From positions 3,373,501 through 3,437,500 of the forward strand of contig NZ_CP018870.1 in NCBI RefSeq assembly GCF_001941845.1: 64,000 nucleotides of DNA, written 5' to 3'. The notes under the pieces are model-generated. The model saw only the letters and a list, made by a program, of their open reading frames with translations. It was not told the origin of the DNA and did not search any database. The translations under genes and the position numbers were made by a program. Below, in pieces: positions 8,274 to 17,030 of this stretch (the first letter of the stretch is position 1; the number at the start of each line of letters is the position of its first letter). This DNA is from Streptomyces sp. TN58. GTDB lineage: Bacteria; Actinomycetota; Actinomycetes; Streptomycetales; Streptomycetaceae.

Positions 8274-9053
8274 TCAGGACGTGCCGATCACCACCGTCGC
8301 GTGCAGCTCCTCCGAGGTGACCGCGCGGACCGCGAGGCCCGCGGAGGTCAGCGCCGAGGCCGTCGACGGGGCCTGCCGCGCGCTCGTCTCGATCAGCAGC
8401 CGGCCGCCCGGGGCCAGCCAGGGCAGGGCGCCCGCCGCGACCCGGCGGTGGACGTCCAGCCCGTCCGCCCCGCCGTCCAGCGAGACCAGCGGCTCGTGGT
8501 CGCGCGCCTCCGACGGCATCAGGCCGATCTCCTCCGTGGGCACATACGGGGCGTTGACCACCAGCACGTCCACCCGCCCCCGCAGCCCGTCCGGGAGGGC
8601 CGCGTACAGGTCGCCCTCCCACACCCGGCCGCCGTACGGGGCCACGTTGCGCCGCGCGTACGCCAGCGCCACCGGGTCGATGTCGGCCACGTGCAGCTCC
8701 ACCCCGCCCGGGCACTGCGCCGCCACCGCCGCGCCCAGCGCCCCGACCCCGCAGCACAGGTCCAGCACGACCGCGCCCGGACGGGTCAGCGCCACCGCCT
8801 CCTCCACCAGGAACTCGGTACGCCTGCGCGGTACGAAGGCGCCCGCGCCCACCCGCACGCGCAGCCCGCAGAACTCCGCCCAGCCCACGACGTGTTCGAG
8901 CGGCTCACCGCCCACCCGGCGGGCCAGCAGGTCCGCCAGGTGTGCGTCGTCCCGGGCGGCGCCGCTCAGCAGCTCCGCCTCCTCCTCCGCGAAGACGCAG
9001 CCGGCCGCGCGCAGGGACTCCACAAGCGATGTCAACGAATTGAACGAACTCAA
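8274..9053 (-). CDS. PrmC/HemK-like protein-glutamine N5-methyltransferase homologue
   Basis: 259 residues. The SAM fold carries VVLDLCCGVGALGAAVA (motif I), VADIDPVAL and the catalytic-site motif NAPYVP, a variant of the canonical NPPY of release-factor glutamine methyltransferases. The N-terminal helical domain includes GGEPLEHVVGWAEFCGL, like the PrmC helix bundle. This is probably a paralogue rather than the housekeeping PrmC, given the NAPY variant. TTG 9053 is selected because GGAGGA lies 9 bases upstream, just past the stop of the Eis-like gene. The two genes are adjacent and likely co-translated. Confidence 0.8.
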   Translation of the reverse strand: MSSFNSLTSLVESLRAAGCVFAEEEAELLSGAARDDAHLADLLARRVGGEPLEHVVGWAEFCGLRVRVGAGAFVPRRRTEFLVEEAVALTRPGAVVLDLCCGVGALGAAVAAQCPGGVELHVADIDPVALAYARRNVAPYGGRVWEGDLYAALPDGLRGRVDVLVVNAPYVPTEEIGLMPSEARDHEPLVSLDGGADGLDVHRRVAAGALPWLAPGGRLLIETSARQAPSTASALTSAGLAVRAVTSEELHATVVIGTS

Positions 9054-9069
9054 CGAACTCAGTCCTCCG

Positions 9070-10314
9070 TCAGAAGATGTCAGGGCACCACGGGCTGCGC
9101 GCGGTACGGAACACCGCGTCGGCCAGAGCGGCCGCTCCGGGCCGCTCCTGCACCACCCGGCCCAGCGCGGCCAGCCGCACCGCCGAGGCGCCGCCCAGGT
9201 ACAGGGAGCCCAGTTCGGCCACGCCGAGGCGCAGGTCCGCCGCCTCCTCGGTCCGCTCACACGCGCCGGTGCCGGCGTCCAGCCGGTAGCGGCCCGCCGC
9301 GGGACCGTTGTCGTCGGCGACCTCCAGCACGAGCACCCCGGGCACCTCGTACGTCCGCGCCCCCAGTGCCCGTACGACGTCGAGGATCCGCACCCACAGG
9401 AAGTCCGAGCTGGTGACCACCCGCGCCGACCGCGGGTCGGGCAGCACCTGCGGGGCGAGGTCGTCGGGGGCCCGGTAGCCGGTGCGGACCTTCACCACCC
9501 AGTCGATCGAGCACAGGAACCGCCACAGCGCCCGCTCCGCCTGCGGGGTGACCGCCAGCAGGTCCTTGACCTGCACGGTGTTCTGCGGAAGCTTCGCGTC
9601 CGTCCAGTGCTCGTCGGCGTTGTACACGGCGAGGCCGGCCACCTCCCCGTCAGCCGTCCGGTACACGGCGTGGAAGTTGTCCTTGTACGGGCGGTACGAC
9701 CACGCCTCCAGGCCGGTCGCCAGGCTCCACCAGCGCTCGTCCCGGCTCACGGCGCCGGGCGTGCGCGCCCGCAGCCGCTCGTGCAGCCCCGGCCCCACCC
9801 GCCGCAGCTCCTCCACGTCCACCAGGTCGATGCGGCCGCCGTCGACGGGCGCCGGCAGCCTCCGGTCCAGCCCGCTGCGCGGTACGTCGATCTCCCACTC
9901 CACGAGGGAGGTCGCGGGCCCGAAGCCGAACCGCCCGTAGATCGGGTACTCGGCGGCGATCAGCGTCGCCAGCGCGTCGCCGCGCGCCTCGGCGGCGGCG
10001 AACTCGGCGGCCATCATCCGGGTCAACAGGCCCTGACGGCGGTGGGTGGGCAGCACGGCCACGTTCGAAACGGCGGTGGCGTGGACGGCAGCCCCGCCGG
10101 GAACGGTCAACTCCTGCGGGAAGGACCGCAGTGTCGCCACGCAGCGGCCGCTGTCGGGGTCGAACGCACCCTGCATCCGGGAGAAGTCGCTGTACTTGGC
10201 GCGTTGCGCGATGTCGGCCTCGGTCACCGGAGGACTGACCAGGAAACCGGTGTGTACGGCGCGCACCCAGTCGCGGAGTTCGGATTCGGCGATCGGCCGG
10301 ACGTCAGCACTCAT
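9070..10314 (-). CDS. Eis-like GNAT-family N-acetyltransferase
   Basis: 414 residues, with the three-part layout of Eis proteins. An N-terminal GNAT domain carries [20 protein letters not shown] as the acetyl-CoA loop. A central second GNAT-like fold follows ([13 protein letters not shown] to about residue 290). A C-terminal sterol-carrier-like domain includes [21 protein letters not shown] and a terminal carboxylate (CPDIF). Eis enzymes acetylate amines of diverse acceptors; the native substrate is unknown here. ATG 10314 starts [16 protein letters not shown], the usual N-terminus. Confidence 0.88.
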   Translation of the reverse strand: MSADVRPIAESELRDWVRAVHTGFLVSPPVTEADIAQRAKYSDFSRMQGAFDPDSGRCVATLRSFPQELTVPGGAAVHATAVSNVAVLPTHRRQGLLTRMMAAEFAAAEARGDALATLIAAEYPIYGRFGFGPATSLVEWEIDVPRSGLDRRLPAPVDGGRIDLVDVEELRRVGPGLHERLRARTPGAVSRDERWWSLATGLEAWSYRPYKDNFHAVYRTADGEVAGLAVYNADEHWTDAKLPQNTVQVKDLLAVTPQAERALWRFLCSIDWVVKVRTGYRAPDDLAPQVLPDPRSARVVTSSDFLWVRILDVVRALGARTYEVPGVLVLEVADDNGPAAGRYRLDAGTGACERTEEAADLRLGVAELGSLYLGGASAVRLAALGRVVQERPGAAALADAVFRTARSPWCPDIF

Positions 10315-10361
10315 AGCGGCCCACGCTAATCGCCCGACCGGCGTGGGTCGTCCGAATTTCC

Positions 10362-10961
10362 CTACGCCAGCAGGTCGTCCACCTGCGCTTCTCCCTCCCG
10401 GTAGCGCCGGGTGATCTCCGCACTGCACTCGTCGACCGTGCGCTGGAGCTGCTGGCGGCGCCGCGAGACCTGCTGCTCGTAGCGGACCAGCCGTCCCATC
10501 CCCTCGTGCAGTTCGCCGTCCGTGCGGGCCTGAAGGTCCGACAGTTCGACGTCGGCGAGCATCTCCGCCGCCAGCACCCGGTACTCCTCGCTGTGCGGGG
10601 TGCCGAGCGTGACGTGCCGGGCGGAGGCGCTGCGGCTGGAGGGCGCGTCGGCGAGGATCACCGAGAGCCGGTCCACCACCGGCGCCTCGGGGTCGGTCCG
10701 GCGGGCCAGTTCCGCCCGCAGGATGTCGATGCGGCCTTGCAGCAGTCTGCGCACGTAGCTCAGGTCGGCCTCGTCGCGCTGGGCGTCGCGGCGCAGCGCC
10801 CGCAGCTCGGGCAGCCCGAGCGCGGTGGCCGGGGCCGCCGGCCCCGCCCCCGGCCCGAGCTCCTGCTCCTGCGTCTCGGCCGTGCGCTGCGCGGGCGGTC
10901 GTACCGCGGCAGCTGCGACGGAAGCGGGTGACGCAGGTACGGAGGTACCAGAAGTATTCAT
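10362..10961 (-). CDS. rsiG: c-di-GMP-responsive anti-sigma factor RsiG
   Basis: 199 residues, with a long disordered N-terminus (about 1-55) and then two antiparallel-helix segments. Each helix carries the full c-di-GMP-binding signature E(x)3S(x)2R(x)3Q(x)3[17 protein letters not shown] and [16 protein letters not shown]. In Streptomyces, RsiG loaded with c-di-GMP sequesters the sporulation sigma factor WhiG; it was formerly called AmfC. ATG 10961 gives the expected family length. The gene is divergent from dtd and stands 47 bases from the Eis-like gene. WhiG itself is not in this window. Confidence 0.93.
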   Translation of the reverse strand: MNTSGTSVPASPASVAAAAVRPPAQRTAETQEQELGPGAGPAAPATALGLPELRALRRDAQRDEADLSYVRRLLQGRIDILRAELARRTDPEAPVVDRLSVILADAPSSRSASARHVTLGTPHSEEYRVLAAEMLADVELSDLQARTDGELHEGMGRLVRYEQQVSRRRQQLQRTVDECSAEITRRYREGEAQVDDLLA

Positions 10962-11097
10962 ACGAACGAGTCCGTCCCCTCGACCGGTGCGGCGCACCCG
11001 CACCGCCTGCGTGCATCGTGCCACTCTCCGTGGCCCCGGTGCAGTCCCACTCCACCCGATCGGCCCCGGACGGGTGCACGGCTGGTACACAGGTGGT

Positions 11098-11523
11098 ATG
11101 CGAGCTGTGGTGCAGAGGGTGGACGGCGCGAGCGTCGTCGTGGACGGCGAGACCGTGGGCGAGATCGTCGGCGAGGGACTGTGCGTGCTGGTGGGGGTGA
11201 CCCACGACGACACGCCGGAGAAGGCGGCGGTCCTGGCCCGCAAGCTGTGGTCCGTGCGGATCCTGGAGGGCGAGAAGTCCTGTAGCGACAACGGGGCGCC
11301 GCTGCTGGTGATCTCCCAGTTCACGCTCTACGGCGACGCCCGCAAGGGGCGGCGCCCCACCTGGAACGCGGCGGCGCCCGGCCCGGTCGCCGAGCCGCTG
11401 GTGGACGAGGTCGTGTCGCAGCTGCGCGCGCTGGGAGCGACGGTGGCGACGGGCCGCTTCGGGGCGGACATGCGGGTGTCGCTGACCAACCACGGCCCGT
11501 TCACCATCGTCGTCGACGTCTAG
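11098..11523 (+). CDS. dtd: D-aminoacyl-tRNA deacylase
   Basis: 141 residues. It hydrolyses D-amino acids (and mischarged glycine) from tRNA. Family motifs are present: MRAVVQRV at the start, the central [19 protein letters not shown] and the cross-subunit motif [10 protein letters not shown] close to the C-terminus, a variant of the NxGPVT consensus. It is a single gene divergent from rsiG and followed directly by a strong hairpin. Confidence 0.95.
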   Translation: MRAVVQRVDGASVVVDGETVGEIVGEGLCVLVGVTHDDTPEKAAVLARKLWSVRILEGEKSCSDNGAPLLVISQFTLYGDARKGRRPTWNAAAPGPVAEPLVDEVVSQLRALGATVATGRFGADMRVSLTNHGPFTIVVDV

Positions 11524-11568
11524 GGCCTGTATCGAGTTGCCCCGCGGCGCAACTCGATACAGACCCTA
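11521..11568. terminator. Strong bidirectional terminator hairpin after dtd
   Basis: CTGTATCGAGTTGC (11527-11540) pairs perfectly with GCAACTCGATACAG (11549-11562) over an 8-base loop. The stem extends outward through TAGGG/CCCTA with one mismatch. It overlaps the dtd stop codon and lies between convergent genes. From memory, similar sequences recur in Streptomyces genomes, so it may also be a dispersed repeat. Confidence 0.8.
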
Positions 11569-11753
11569 GTGCCGTGGCCGGAAAGGTTGCCGGGGCGCGG
11601 TGTTCGGTGCGGTGCGTCGCAGGGCGGAGGGCCACGGCTCGTACCGGCCGTACGTGCGTGGTCCGACAACGCGGCGAGGTGCCGTACCGGGCGCCGTGAC
11701 CCGGTGAACCTCTACGGTCGCAGCACCAGCCGTCCCGGCCGGGGTCCCGGGCG

Positions 11754-12722
11754 TCAGGGCGCCACGACGACCTCCTGGGCGGCGGCCGTGCCGCCGACCA
11801 GCAGCGGCGCGTCCACCGGGACGTTCCGCTTGACGAGCGCGAGCGCGATCGGGCCCAGCTCGTGGTGGCGGACGGCGGTGGTCACGAAGCCCAGCTGGCG
11901 GCCCTCCTCGCCGTCCGCGGCGAGCCGGACCGGGGCGCCGTGGGCCGGGAGGACCACCTCCGAGCCGTCCAGGTGCAGGAAGACCAGGCGGCGCGGGGGC
12001 TTGCCGAGGTTGTGGACGCGGGCGACCGTCTCCTGGCCGCGGTAGCAGCCCTTCTGCAGGTGCACGGCGGTGCCGATCCAGCCCAGCTCGTGCGGGATGG
12101 TGCGGTGGTCGGTCTCCAGGCCGACCCGCGGCCGGTGCCCCTCGACGCGCAGCGCCTCGTAGGCGAGCAGGCCGGCGGCCGGGCGGTGCGCCGCGGCGAA
12201 GGCCTCCAGCTCGGTGCGGGGCAGGAAGACGTCGCGGCCGTGGGCGGTCTCGCGGACGACGCGCTCCTTGCCGACCTCGGCGATCGAGCCGGCCGGCAGG
12301 TGCACGACCGCGAACTCCTCGGTGCGGTCGGCGACTTCCACGCGGTAGAAGAACTTCATCGACTCCAGGTAGGCGATCAGATCGCCCTGGGTGCCGGGTT
12401 CCACGTGCGCCCACGTCGTCTCGCCGTCGTCGACGAGGTACAGCGCGTGCTCGATGTGGCCGTTGGCGGAGAGGATCAGCGCCTCGGTGGCCTGACCCGC
12501 CGGGAGCTCGGTGACGTGCTGGGTGATCAGCAGGTGCAGCCAGCTCAGCCGCTCCGGTCCGGTGACGGAGACGACCCCGCGGTGCGAGAGGTCGACGAAG
12601 CCGCGGCCGTCCGCGAGCGCGCGCTGTTCGCCGTACAGCTCGCCGTAGTGGGCGGCGACGCCCTCGTCGCGGCCTTCGGCGGGGACGGCGCCGGGAAGAT
12701 GGAGCAAGGGGCTGCTGGTCAT
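11754..12722 (-). CDS. ygfZ: YgfZ/GcvT-like folate-binding protein
   Basis: 322 residues. The YgfZ signature KGCYRGQETVAR is present near residue 230, with its invariant Cys. The N-terminal half has the aminomethyltransferase-like fold (FVDLSHRGVVSVTGPERLSWLH). YgfZ uses folate to support repair or assembly of iron-sulfur proteins. The gene follows nur with about 20 bases between them, so the two may form a unit. The 185 bases between its end and dtd hold the terminator and no gene. Confidence 0.92.
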   Translation of the reverse strand: MTSSPLLHLPGAVPAEGRDEGVAAHYGELYGEQRALADGRGFVDLSHRGVVSVTGPERLSWLHLLITQHVTELPAGQATEALILSANGHIEHALYLVDDGETTWAHVEPGTQGDLIAYLESMKFFYRVEVADRTEEFAVVHLPAGSIAEVGKERVVRETAHGRDVFLPRTELEAFAAAHRPAAGLLAYEALRVEGHRPRVGLETDHRTIPHELGWIGTAVHLQKGCYRGQETVARVHNLGKPPRRLVFLHLDGSEVVLPAHGAPVRLAADGEEGRQLGFVTTAVRHHELGPIALALVKRNVPVDAPLLVGGTAAAQEVVVAP

Positions 12723-12743
12723 GCGACCAAGCCTACGACCCGG

Positions 12744-13208
12744 TCAGGCGGACGCGGCACGCTGCTTCGCGGCGCACTTCCGGCACAGCCCGAAGATCGC
12801 GAAGTGCTTCATGTCGGTCTCGAAGCCGAAGGTCGTGCGGAGCTTCGCGGTGAACTCGGCGGCGATGTCGACGTCCGCCTCGATGACGTCGGCGCAGTCG
12901 CGGCAGACCAGGTGGATGTGGTGGTGCCGGTCGGCCAGGTGGTAGGTGGGGGCTCCGTGCCCGAGGTGGGCGTGCGAGACCAGGCCGAGCTCCTCCAGGA
13001 GCTCCAGCGTCCGGTAGACGGTGGAGATGTTGACCCCCGAGGCCGTCTTGCGCACCTCCGCGAGGATCTCGTCCGGCGTGGCGTGCTCCAGCGCGTCGAC
13101 GGCTTCCAGTACGAGCTGGCGCTGCGGGGTCAGCCGGTAGCCGCGCTTGCGCAGGTCGGCCTTCCAGTCGGTGCCCGGGGTTCCTTCGGTGCTCTCGGTG
13201 CTCACCAC
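12744..13208 (-). CDS. nur: Nickel-responsive Fur-family regulator Nur
   Basis: 154 residues. The winged-helix DNA-binding domain carries RGYRLTPQRQLVLEAVDALEHAT and GVNISTVYRTLELLEELGL. The metal region is YHLADRHHHIHLVCRDC (about residues 89-105), with a C-terminal CRKC motif. The His cluster and overall sequence closely match Streptomyces Nur, which with nickel represses Fe-SOD and nickel-uptake genes. Tandem GTG codons at 13208 and 13205 are both possible starts; 13208 gives the MVST N-terminus. A hairpin separates it from the upstream nitrobindin-like gene. Confidence 0.92.
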   Translation of the reverse strand: MVSTESTEGTPGTDWKADLRKRGYRLTPQRQLVLEAVDALEHATPDEILAEVRKTASGVNISTVYRTLELLEELGLVSHAHLGHGAPTYHLADRHHHIHLVCRDCADVIEADVDIAAEFTAKLRTTFGFETDMKHFAIFGLCRKCAAKQRAASA

Positions 13209-13230
13209 CCGGTCAGTGTATGTGTGCGAA

Positions 13231-13258
13231 GGGGACCGCGGTCGAGCCCGCGGTCCCC
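13231..13258 (-). terminator. Hairpin between the nitrobindin-like gene and nur
   Basis: GGGGACCGCGG pairs with CCGCGGTCCCC over a 6-base loop, 30 bases after the stop of the 13288-13860 gene. It is followed on the minus strand by TTCGC. It probably ends the upstream transcript and insulates nur. Confidence 0.7.
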
Positions 13259-13287
13259 TTTCACGCACAGCCTGTGGAGGTTTCCGC

Positions 13288-13860
13288 TCAGCGGAAGAAG
13301 GCGATGCCGTCGTCCGGCATGTCCGGGAGGTTGCGCGCCATCTCGGCGACCTCCTCCGGCGTGACGACCTTCTTGAGCTGGGCCGACATGTACGGGCGCA
13401 GCTCGACGTCGGGGGTGGCCTTCTCGCCGACCCACATCAGGTCGCTCTTGACGTAGCCGTAGAGCCGCTTGCCGCCGCTGTACGGTCCGGAGGCCGCGGT
13501 GCGGGCGACGGCGTCGGTGGCCAGGTCGATCTGGGGCTTCTGGTCGGCCAGCTCGCCGTACCAGACCTCGACGACGCCCTGGTCGCGGACCATGACGATC
13601 TCGACCTTGCGGTCCTTGTCGATGCGCCAGTAGCCGGCCTCGGACTCCAGCGGCCGCACCTTGTTGCCCTCGGCGTCGAGGACCCAGGTGTGGGAGGTGT
13701 ACTGCAGGAAGTCCCGGCCGTCGTGGCTGAAGACGACTTCCTGGCCGAAGTTGCACTTCTCCTCACCGGGGAAGTCGAAGACTCCCGCACCCTCCCAGGT
13801 GCCGAGGAGGAAGGCGAGGGGGACGAGGCCCGGGTTCAGGTCGGACGGGATCTGGATCAT
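13288..13860 (-). CDS. Nitrobindin-like (FABP/DUF1794, THAP4-type) haem-binding beta-barrel protein
   Basis: 190 residues. The family hallmark GxWxGxG appears as LLGTWEGAGVFDFPG near residues 19-33. A ten-strand barrel pattern follows (EVVFSHDGRDFLQYTSHTW, KVEIVMVRDQGVVEVWYGEL). Such proteins can bind ferric haem and interact with NO or peroxynitrite. The proximal His cannot be assigned with certainty here. The C-terminal 40 residues form a helical tail (TPEEVAEMARNLPDM). ATG 13860 starts MIQIPSDLNPGLVPLAFLLG, typical for the family. Confidence 0.88.
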   Translation of the reverse strand: MIQIPSDLNPGLVPLAFLLGTWEGAGVFDFPGEEKCNFGQEVVFSHDGRDFLQYTSHTWVLDAEGNKVRPLESEAGYWRIDKDRKVEIVMVRDQGVVEVWYGELADQKPQIDLATDAVARTAASGPYSGGKRLYGYVKSDLMWVGEKATPDVELRPYMSAQLKKVVTPEEVAEMARNLPDMPDDGIAFFR

Positions 13861-13918
13861 GAATGGCTGCTCAGGCGATCTGTGGGAGGGGTTCCGGGGC
13901 GGTCAGCTGAGCCGCTGC

Positions 13919-14020
13919 TCAGCGCTGACCCTGGTACAGCTTCTTGACGGCCAGGCCGGTGAAGGCCATGACGCCGACGCAGACCAGGACCAGCAGGGAG
14001 GTGAAGACTGCCTCAAGCAC
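13919..14020 (-). CDS. Small single-pass membrane protein (33 aa)
   Basis: GTG 14020 is preceded by GAGGAG at 6 bases and opens a 33-residue frame that starts MLEAVFTSLLVLVCVGVMAF and ends AVKKLYQGQR. One transmembrane helix fills most of it, with a basic C-terminus that would face the cytoplasm. It lies 58 bases upstream of the nitrobindin-like gene, in the same direction. The good ribosome-binding site and sensible topology argue that it is real. The function is unknown. Confidence 0.75.
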   Translation of the reverse strand: MLEAVFTSLLVLVCVGVMAFTGLAVKKLYQGQR

Positions 14021-14163
14021 GGGGTGCTCCTCGGAATCGTTTCGGGGCTGTACGGGGCCGGTCCCCAAGCCTACTGGCCCGGGGACCGGCGCACGGTGTG
14101 AGGTGGGCCGTACGGCGCCCGCCCGCCGGTCGGCGGCCGGTCGGGCCGCCGGTCGCCCGGCGG

Positions 14164-15228
14164 TCAGCTCAGCAGCTGGCTCTGCAGGATCACCGTCTGG
14201 TGGAAGGGGACGGGGGCCACCTCGCCCTTGCGGGTCTGGACGACCATGCCGAGGACGTCACCCGTCCGGAGGCAGCCGATCTTGGTCTGCTCCTCGCCGA
14301 GGACGGGCTTGACCTCCTGGTACACGCTCAGGTCGGTGCCGTCGAAGTTGGCGGCCCCGGGGAAGTCCAGCGCGGTGCTGTTCATCTGCGTGTTCTTGGC
14401 CTTGCTCCACAGGTCGTCCAGGTCCAGGGCCGAGACGCCGTTCAGCTGGGCGTTGACGTCGCAGCCCTTGAAGGCGTCGACGAAGCCCGACGAGTGGAAG
14501 CGCAGCAGGTAGACGTGCGTACGCGTGCCGTCCGGCGTGGTCCAGCCCCGGCCGGCGATCTGCCGCAGTCCGTCCCATTCCAGGGAGGCCTTGAGCTTCT
14601 CGCGGGCCTCGGGCGCGTACTCCTCCAGGAAGGAGTCGGCCGAGACCGCCCCGTCCTTGTCCGACTTGACCGCCTCGTCCGCCTTGGCGCCCTGGGGGGC
14701 GGGCAGGAGCAGGCCGGCGAGCGGCGCGTAGTGCGTGCCGTCCTTGTTGTCCGGGCCATCCGGCAGGGGGGCGCCCGCGGGCAGCGCCGGCCGGGAGAGC
14801 TCCGGGTACGTCCAGCGTCCGTCGCCGTCGGTGGACAGGCCGGGGACGTCGGTGCGCTCCATCGCCGTGATCCCGTACGCGGTGCCCGCACCGGCGGCGG
14901 CGAAGAAGGCGACGGCGGCGGTCCAGCGCAGGGCGGTGAAGAGCCGGCGACGGTTCCTGGCCGGGGCCGTCGGGGCGGCCCAGGGGCCGGCCCCGGCGAC
15001 GTCCTGCGGCAGGGCTTCGGTGGCCGCCTCGCCGACGGGCGCCGGGGCGGGTGCCGGAGCGGGCGCCGGAGCGGGTGCCGGCTCGGCAGCCGGCTCGGTC
15101 TCGGCCCCGACGACGGGCGCCGGCACCTCTTCGGCCGCCGGCGCCGCCTCGGGCTCGGCCTCCGGCGCGGGCGCCGGCACCGCCTCGGGCTCGGCCTCGG
15201 GGCCGGTGGTGGTCTGCTCGCTGCTCAC
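14164..15228 (-). CDS. Membrane-anchored extracellular protein, paralogue 3 of a coupled trio
   Basis: 354 residues. A cytoplasmic Glu/Pro/Ala-rich repeat region spans about 1-90. One transmembrane helix (ALRWTAAVAFFAAAGAGTAYGI) follows, then an extracellular domain of about 230 residues. That domain has two Cys (KGCDVN, IGCLRTGDV), probably a disulfide. The end (CLRTGDVLGMVVQTRKGEV) parallels the other two genes of the operon. The GTG start overlaps the upstream stop as GTGA, indicating translational coupling. I recognise no domain family. Confidence 0.8.
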   Translation of the reverse strand: MSSEQTTTGPEAEPEAVPAPAPEAEPEAAPAAEEVPAPVVGAETEPAAEPAPAPAPAPAPAPAPVGEAATEALPQDVAGAGPWAAPTAPARNRRRLFTALRWTAAVAFFAAAGAGTAYGITAMERTDVPGLSTDGDGRWTYPELSRPALPAGAPLPDGPDNKDGTHYAPLAGLLLPAPQGAKADEAVKSDKDGAVSADSFLEEYAPEAREKLKASLEWDGLRQIAGRGWTTPDGTRTHVYLLRFHSSGFVDAFKGCDVNAQLNGVSALDLDDLWSKAKNTQMNSTALDFPGAANFDGTDLSVYQEVKPVLGEEQTKIGCLRTGDVLGMVVQTRKGEVAPVPFHQTVILQSQLLS

Positions 15229-16106
15229 GCGGACTCTCCGGGGGACTTGAGGTGGTCGAGTTGCTGCTTGAAGAGGCTCGCGGCGTCCTTCGCCGCGAAT
15301 CCCTTGCTCCCGTACATGCGGAAGGTCACGAGGACGTCGCCTTCGACGGCCACGCAGTCGACGGCGACGATCTTCTCCTTGCCGTCCTTCCCGCCCTTGA
15401 GCGAGTCGTCGAGACCGCACTTCGCCTGCGGGTAGCCCTCCACCTGGGGCGCCTCGCCGCCGCCGGCGGTGAACTCGATGAACTTCTTGGTGAACTCGGC
15501 GAACGCGGCCAGCTGTTGCGGGTCGGCCTGCGTGAGCCGGACCTCGGCGACGGCGGCGCCGCGGCCCTCGCCGCGGGCGTAGCTGCGCCCGGCCATGCCC
15601 TTGAGCTTCAGGTCCGCCAGCGCCTTGTCCCGTTCGGCCCGCTCGCTGCTGGAGAGGCCCGTCCGGGCACCCTTGAAGCCCTCCAAGGCCTTGTCACCGG
15701 CGAGGAACCAGTGGTTGCCCTCGGTGTCGAGGTCCGGGCCCGGCCAGTAGTCGGCGGGCAGCGGCATCAGCTTGCCCGTCAGCTCGTTGGGCGGCACGGA
15801 CGGGACCGGGGCCGGCGTGCCGCCGGTCGTGTGGTCCTCGGCCACCCAGTACCGCGTCGGCGCGGTCCGGTCGGCGTCCGCGAGCGCGGCCGCGGCGGCG
15901 ACACCGCCGCCCGCGAGTACGACGACGCCGACGGCCGCCGAGACCAGCGCGAGCGTCCTGCGGTTCGCCCTGCGCGCGGGCACAGCCTCAGGCGTGGCGG
16001 TCGCGGGCCGGTCGGCGACCTCGGCCGCCGGGGCGGAGGCGGGAGCGGGTACGGGGGCGGGTACGGGGGCCGCCTCGGGCCCGGTCGGGTTCTGCTGCTC
16101 GCTCAC
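15225..16106 (-). CDS. Membrane-anchored extracellular protein, paralogue 2 of a coupled trio
   Basis: 293 residues: a Pro/Ala-rich cytoplasmic N-terminus (1-45), a transmembrane helix (TLALVSAAVGVVVLAGGGVA) and an extracellular domain. The domain has two Cys (AKCGLDD, AVDCVAVEGDV) and ends in GDVLVTFRMYGSKGFAAKDA. Like its neighbours, it has the late strand pattern x-GD-[IV]-[VL]-x-[VM]. GTG 16106 overlaps the stop of the upstream gene by four bases (GTGA), and its own stop overlaps the next start in the same way. The function is unknown. Confidence 0.8.
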   Translation of the reverse strand: MSEQQNPTGPEAAPVPAPVPAPASAPAAEVADRPATATPEAVPARRANRRTLALVSAAVGVVVLAGGGVAAAAALADADRTAPTRYWVAEDHTTGGTPAPVPSVPPNELTGKLMPLPADYWPGPDLDTEGNHWFLAGDKALEGFKGARTGLSSSERAERDKALADLKLKGMAGRSYARGEGRGAAVAEVRLTQADPQQLAAFAEFTKKFIEFTAGGGEAPQVEGYPQAKCGLDDSLKGGKDGKEKIVAVDCVAVEGDVLVTFRMYGSKGFAAKDAASLFKQQLDHLKSPGESA

Positions 16107-16894
16107 AGCCGCTCCATCTGTCGCTTGGCGATCTCGACCAGGGCCTTCTCGTCGACCTCGCCGCGGTTGTTCGTGTACTCGACGACCATCACGATGTCGC
16201 CGCGGCGGATCAGGGCCCGCGCCTGCCGGACCGGGTGGTAGCCGGGCTTCTCGTGCGCCTTGGAGTCGACCCACAGGTGCCCGAAGTCCGCAGGCACGCC
16301 CGGGAAGTCCTTGCCCGCGTTCCCGGCGTAGTCCTTCTCGGGCATGTAGCCGATCATTTCCGACTGGAAGCCCTCGGCTCCGCTGCGGTCGCGGTACTGG
16401 AGCAGGTTGACCTCGATGAAGTTCCGGTCGTTCTCGGCCCAACTCGCGGTGGCGACGCTCTTGATGCCGTCCCTGACGAGCCCGCCGACCGCGTCGGAGG
16501 GCTCCAGGTACCAGGAGGCGGCGAACGCGTCCGCGGAGACGGCGCCCGAGAAGCTGTCCTGGGCGCCGCCGGGGACGTCCACCAGCTTCTTGGCCAGCTC
16601 CTCGTCGGCCTTGTGCCAGCGGTTGGCGTTGATCGAGCGCCGGCTCGTCGCGTCGTTCATGGCGGCCGGCTTCGGCCCGTCCATCTCCTGCCGGCCCAGC
16701 GGCGGCAGCGGGGTGGGGTCGCGGTCGTACTGGACCGCGTACCCGGCGACCGTGCCCGCGAGGATGCCGAGCACGGCCGCGCCCGCGATCAGGAGGATCG
16801 TGCGGCCCGTCCGGCGGCGGGGGGCCGAAGCGCCCGCTTCCGATGCACTTTCCTCCCCTTTCCGCTGCTCAGGGATGGTCTGTTCGTGTTCCAA
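16103..16894 (-). CDS. Membrane-anchored extracellular protein, paralogue 1 of a coupled trio
   Basis: 263 residues from TTG 16894 (MEHEQTIPEQRKGEE), which is preceded by GGGGGA; a TTG at 16909 is an alternative. A short cytoplasmic segment precedes a basic-flanked helix (ILLIAGAAVLGILAGTVAGY). The extracellular domain contains SGAVSADAFAASWYLEPSD, paralleled by DGAVSADSFLEEYAPEA in the third gene, and ends GDIVMVVEYTNNRGEVDEKA. It lacks the Cys pair of the other two. First gene of a three-gene operon. No known family recognised; an envelope-associated or sensory role is only a guess. Confidence 0.8.
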   Translation of the reverse strand: MEHEQTIPEQRKGEESASEAGASAPRRRTGRTILLIAGAAVLGILAGTVAGYAVQYDRDPTPLPPLGRQEMDGPKPAAMNDATSRRSINANRWHKADEELAKKLVDVPGGAQDSFSGAVSADAFAASWYLEPSDAVGGLVRDGIKSVATASWAENDRNFIEVNLLQYRDRSGAEGFQSEMIGYMPEKDYAGNAGKDFPGVPADFGHLWVDSKAHEKPGYHPVRQARALIRRGDIVMVVEYTNNRGEVDEKALVEIAKRQMERL

Positions 16895-17030
16895 CGGGGT
16901 CCCCCACAAAACCGGAAGCGCGGGCTGGTTACCCGCGCGTACCCCAAGACCCGCAGCGGAGGGGAGCAGTTGTACGAGGGAAGATCACGGTCTCGTCTCG
17001 CGCTCGATCCCGCGCCCCATCTCGCCGGGC

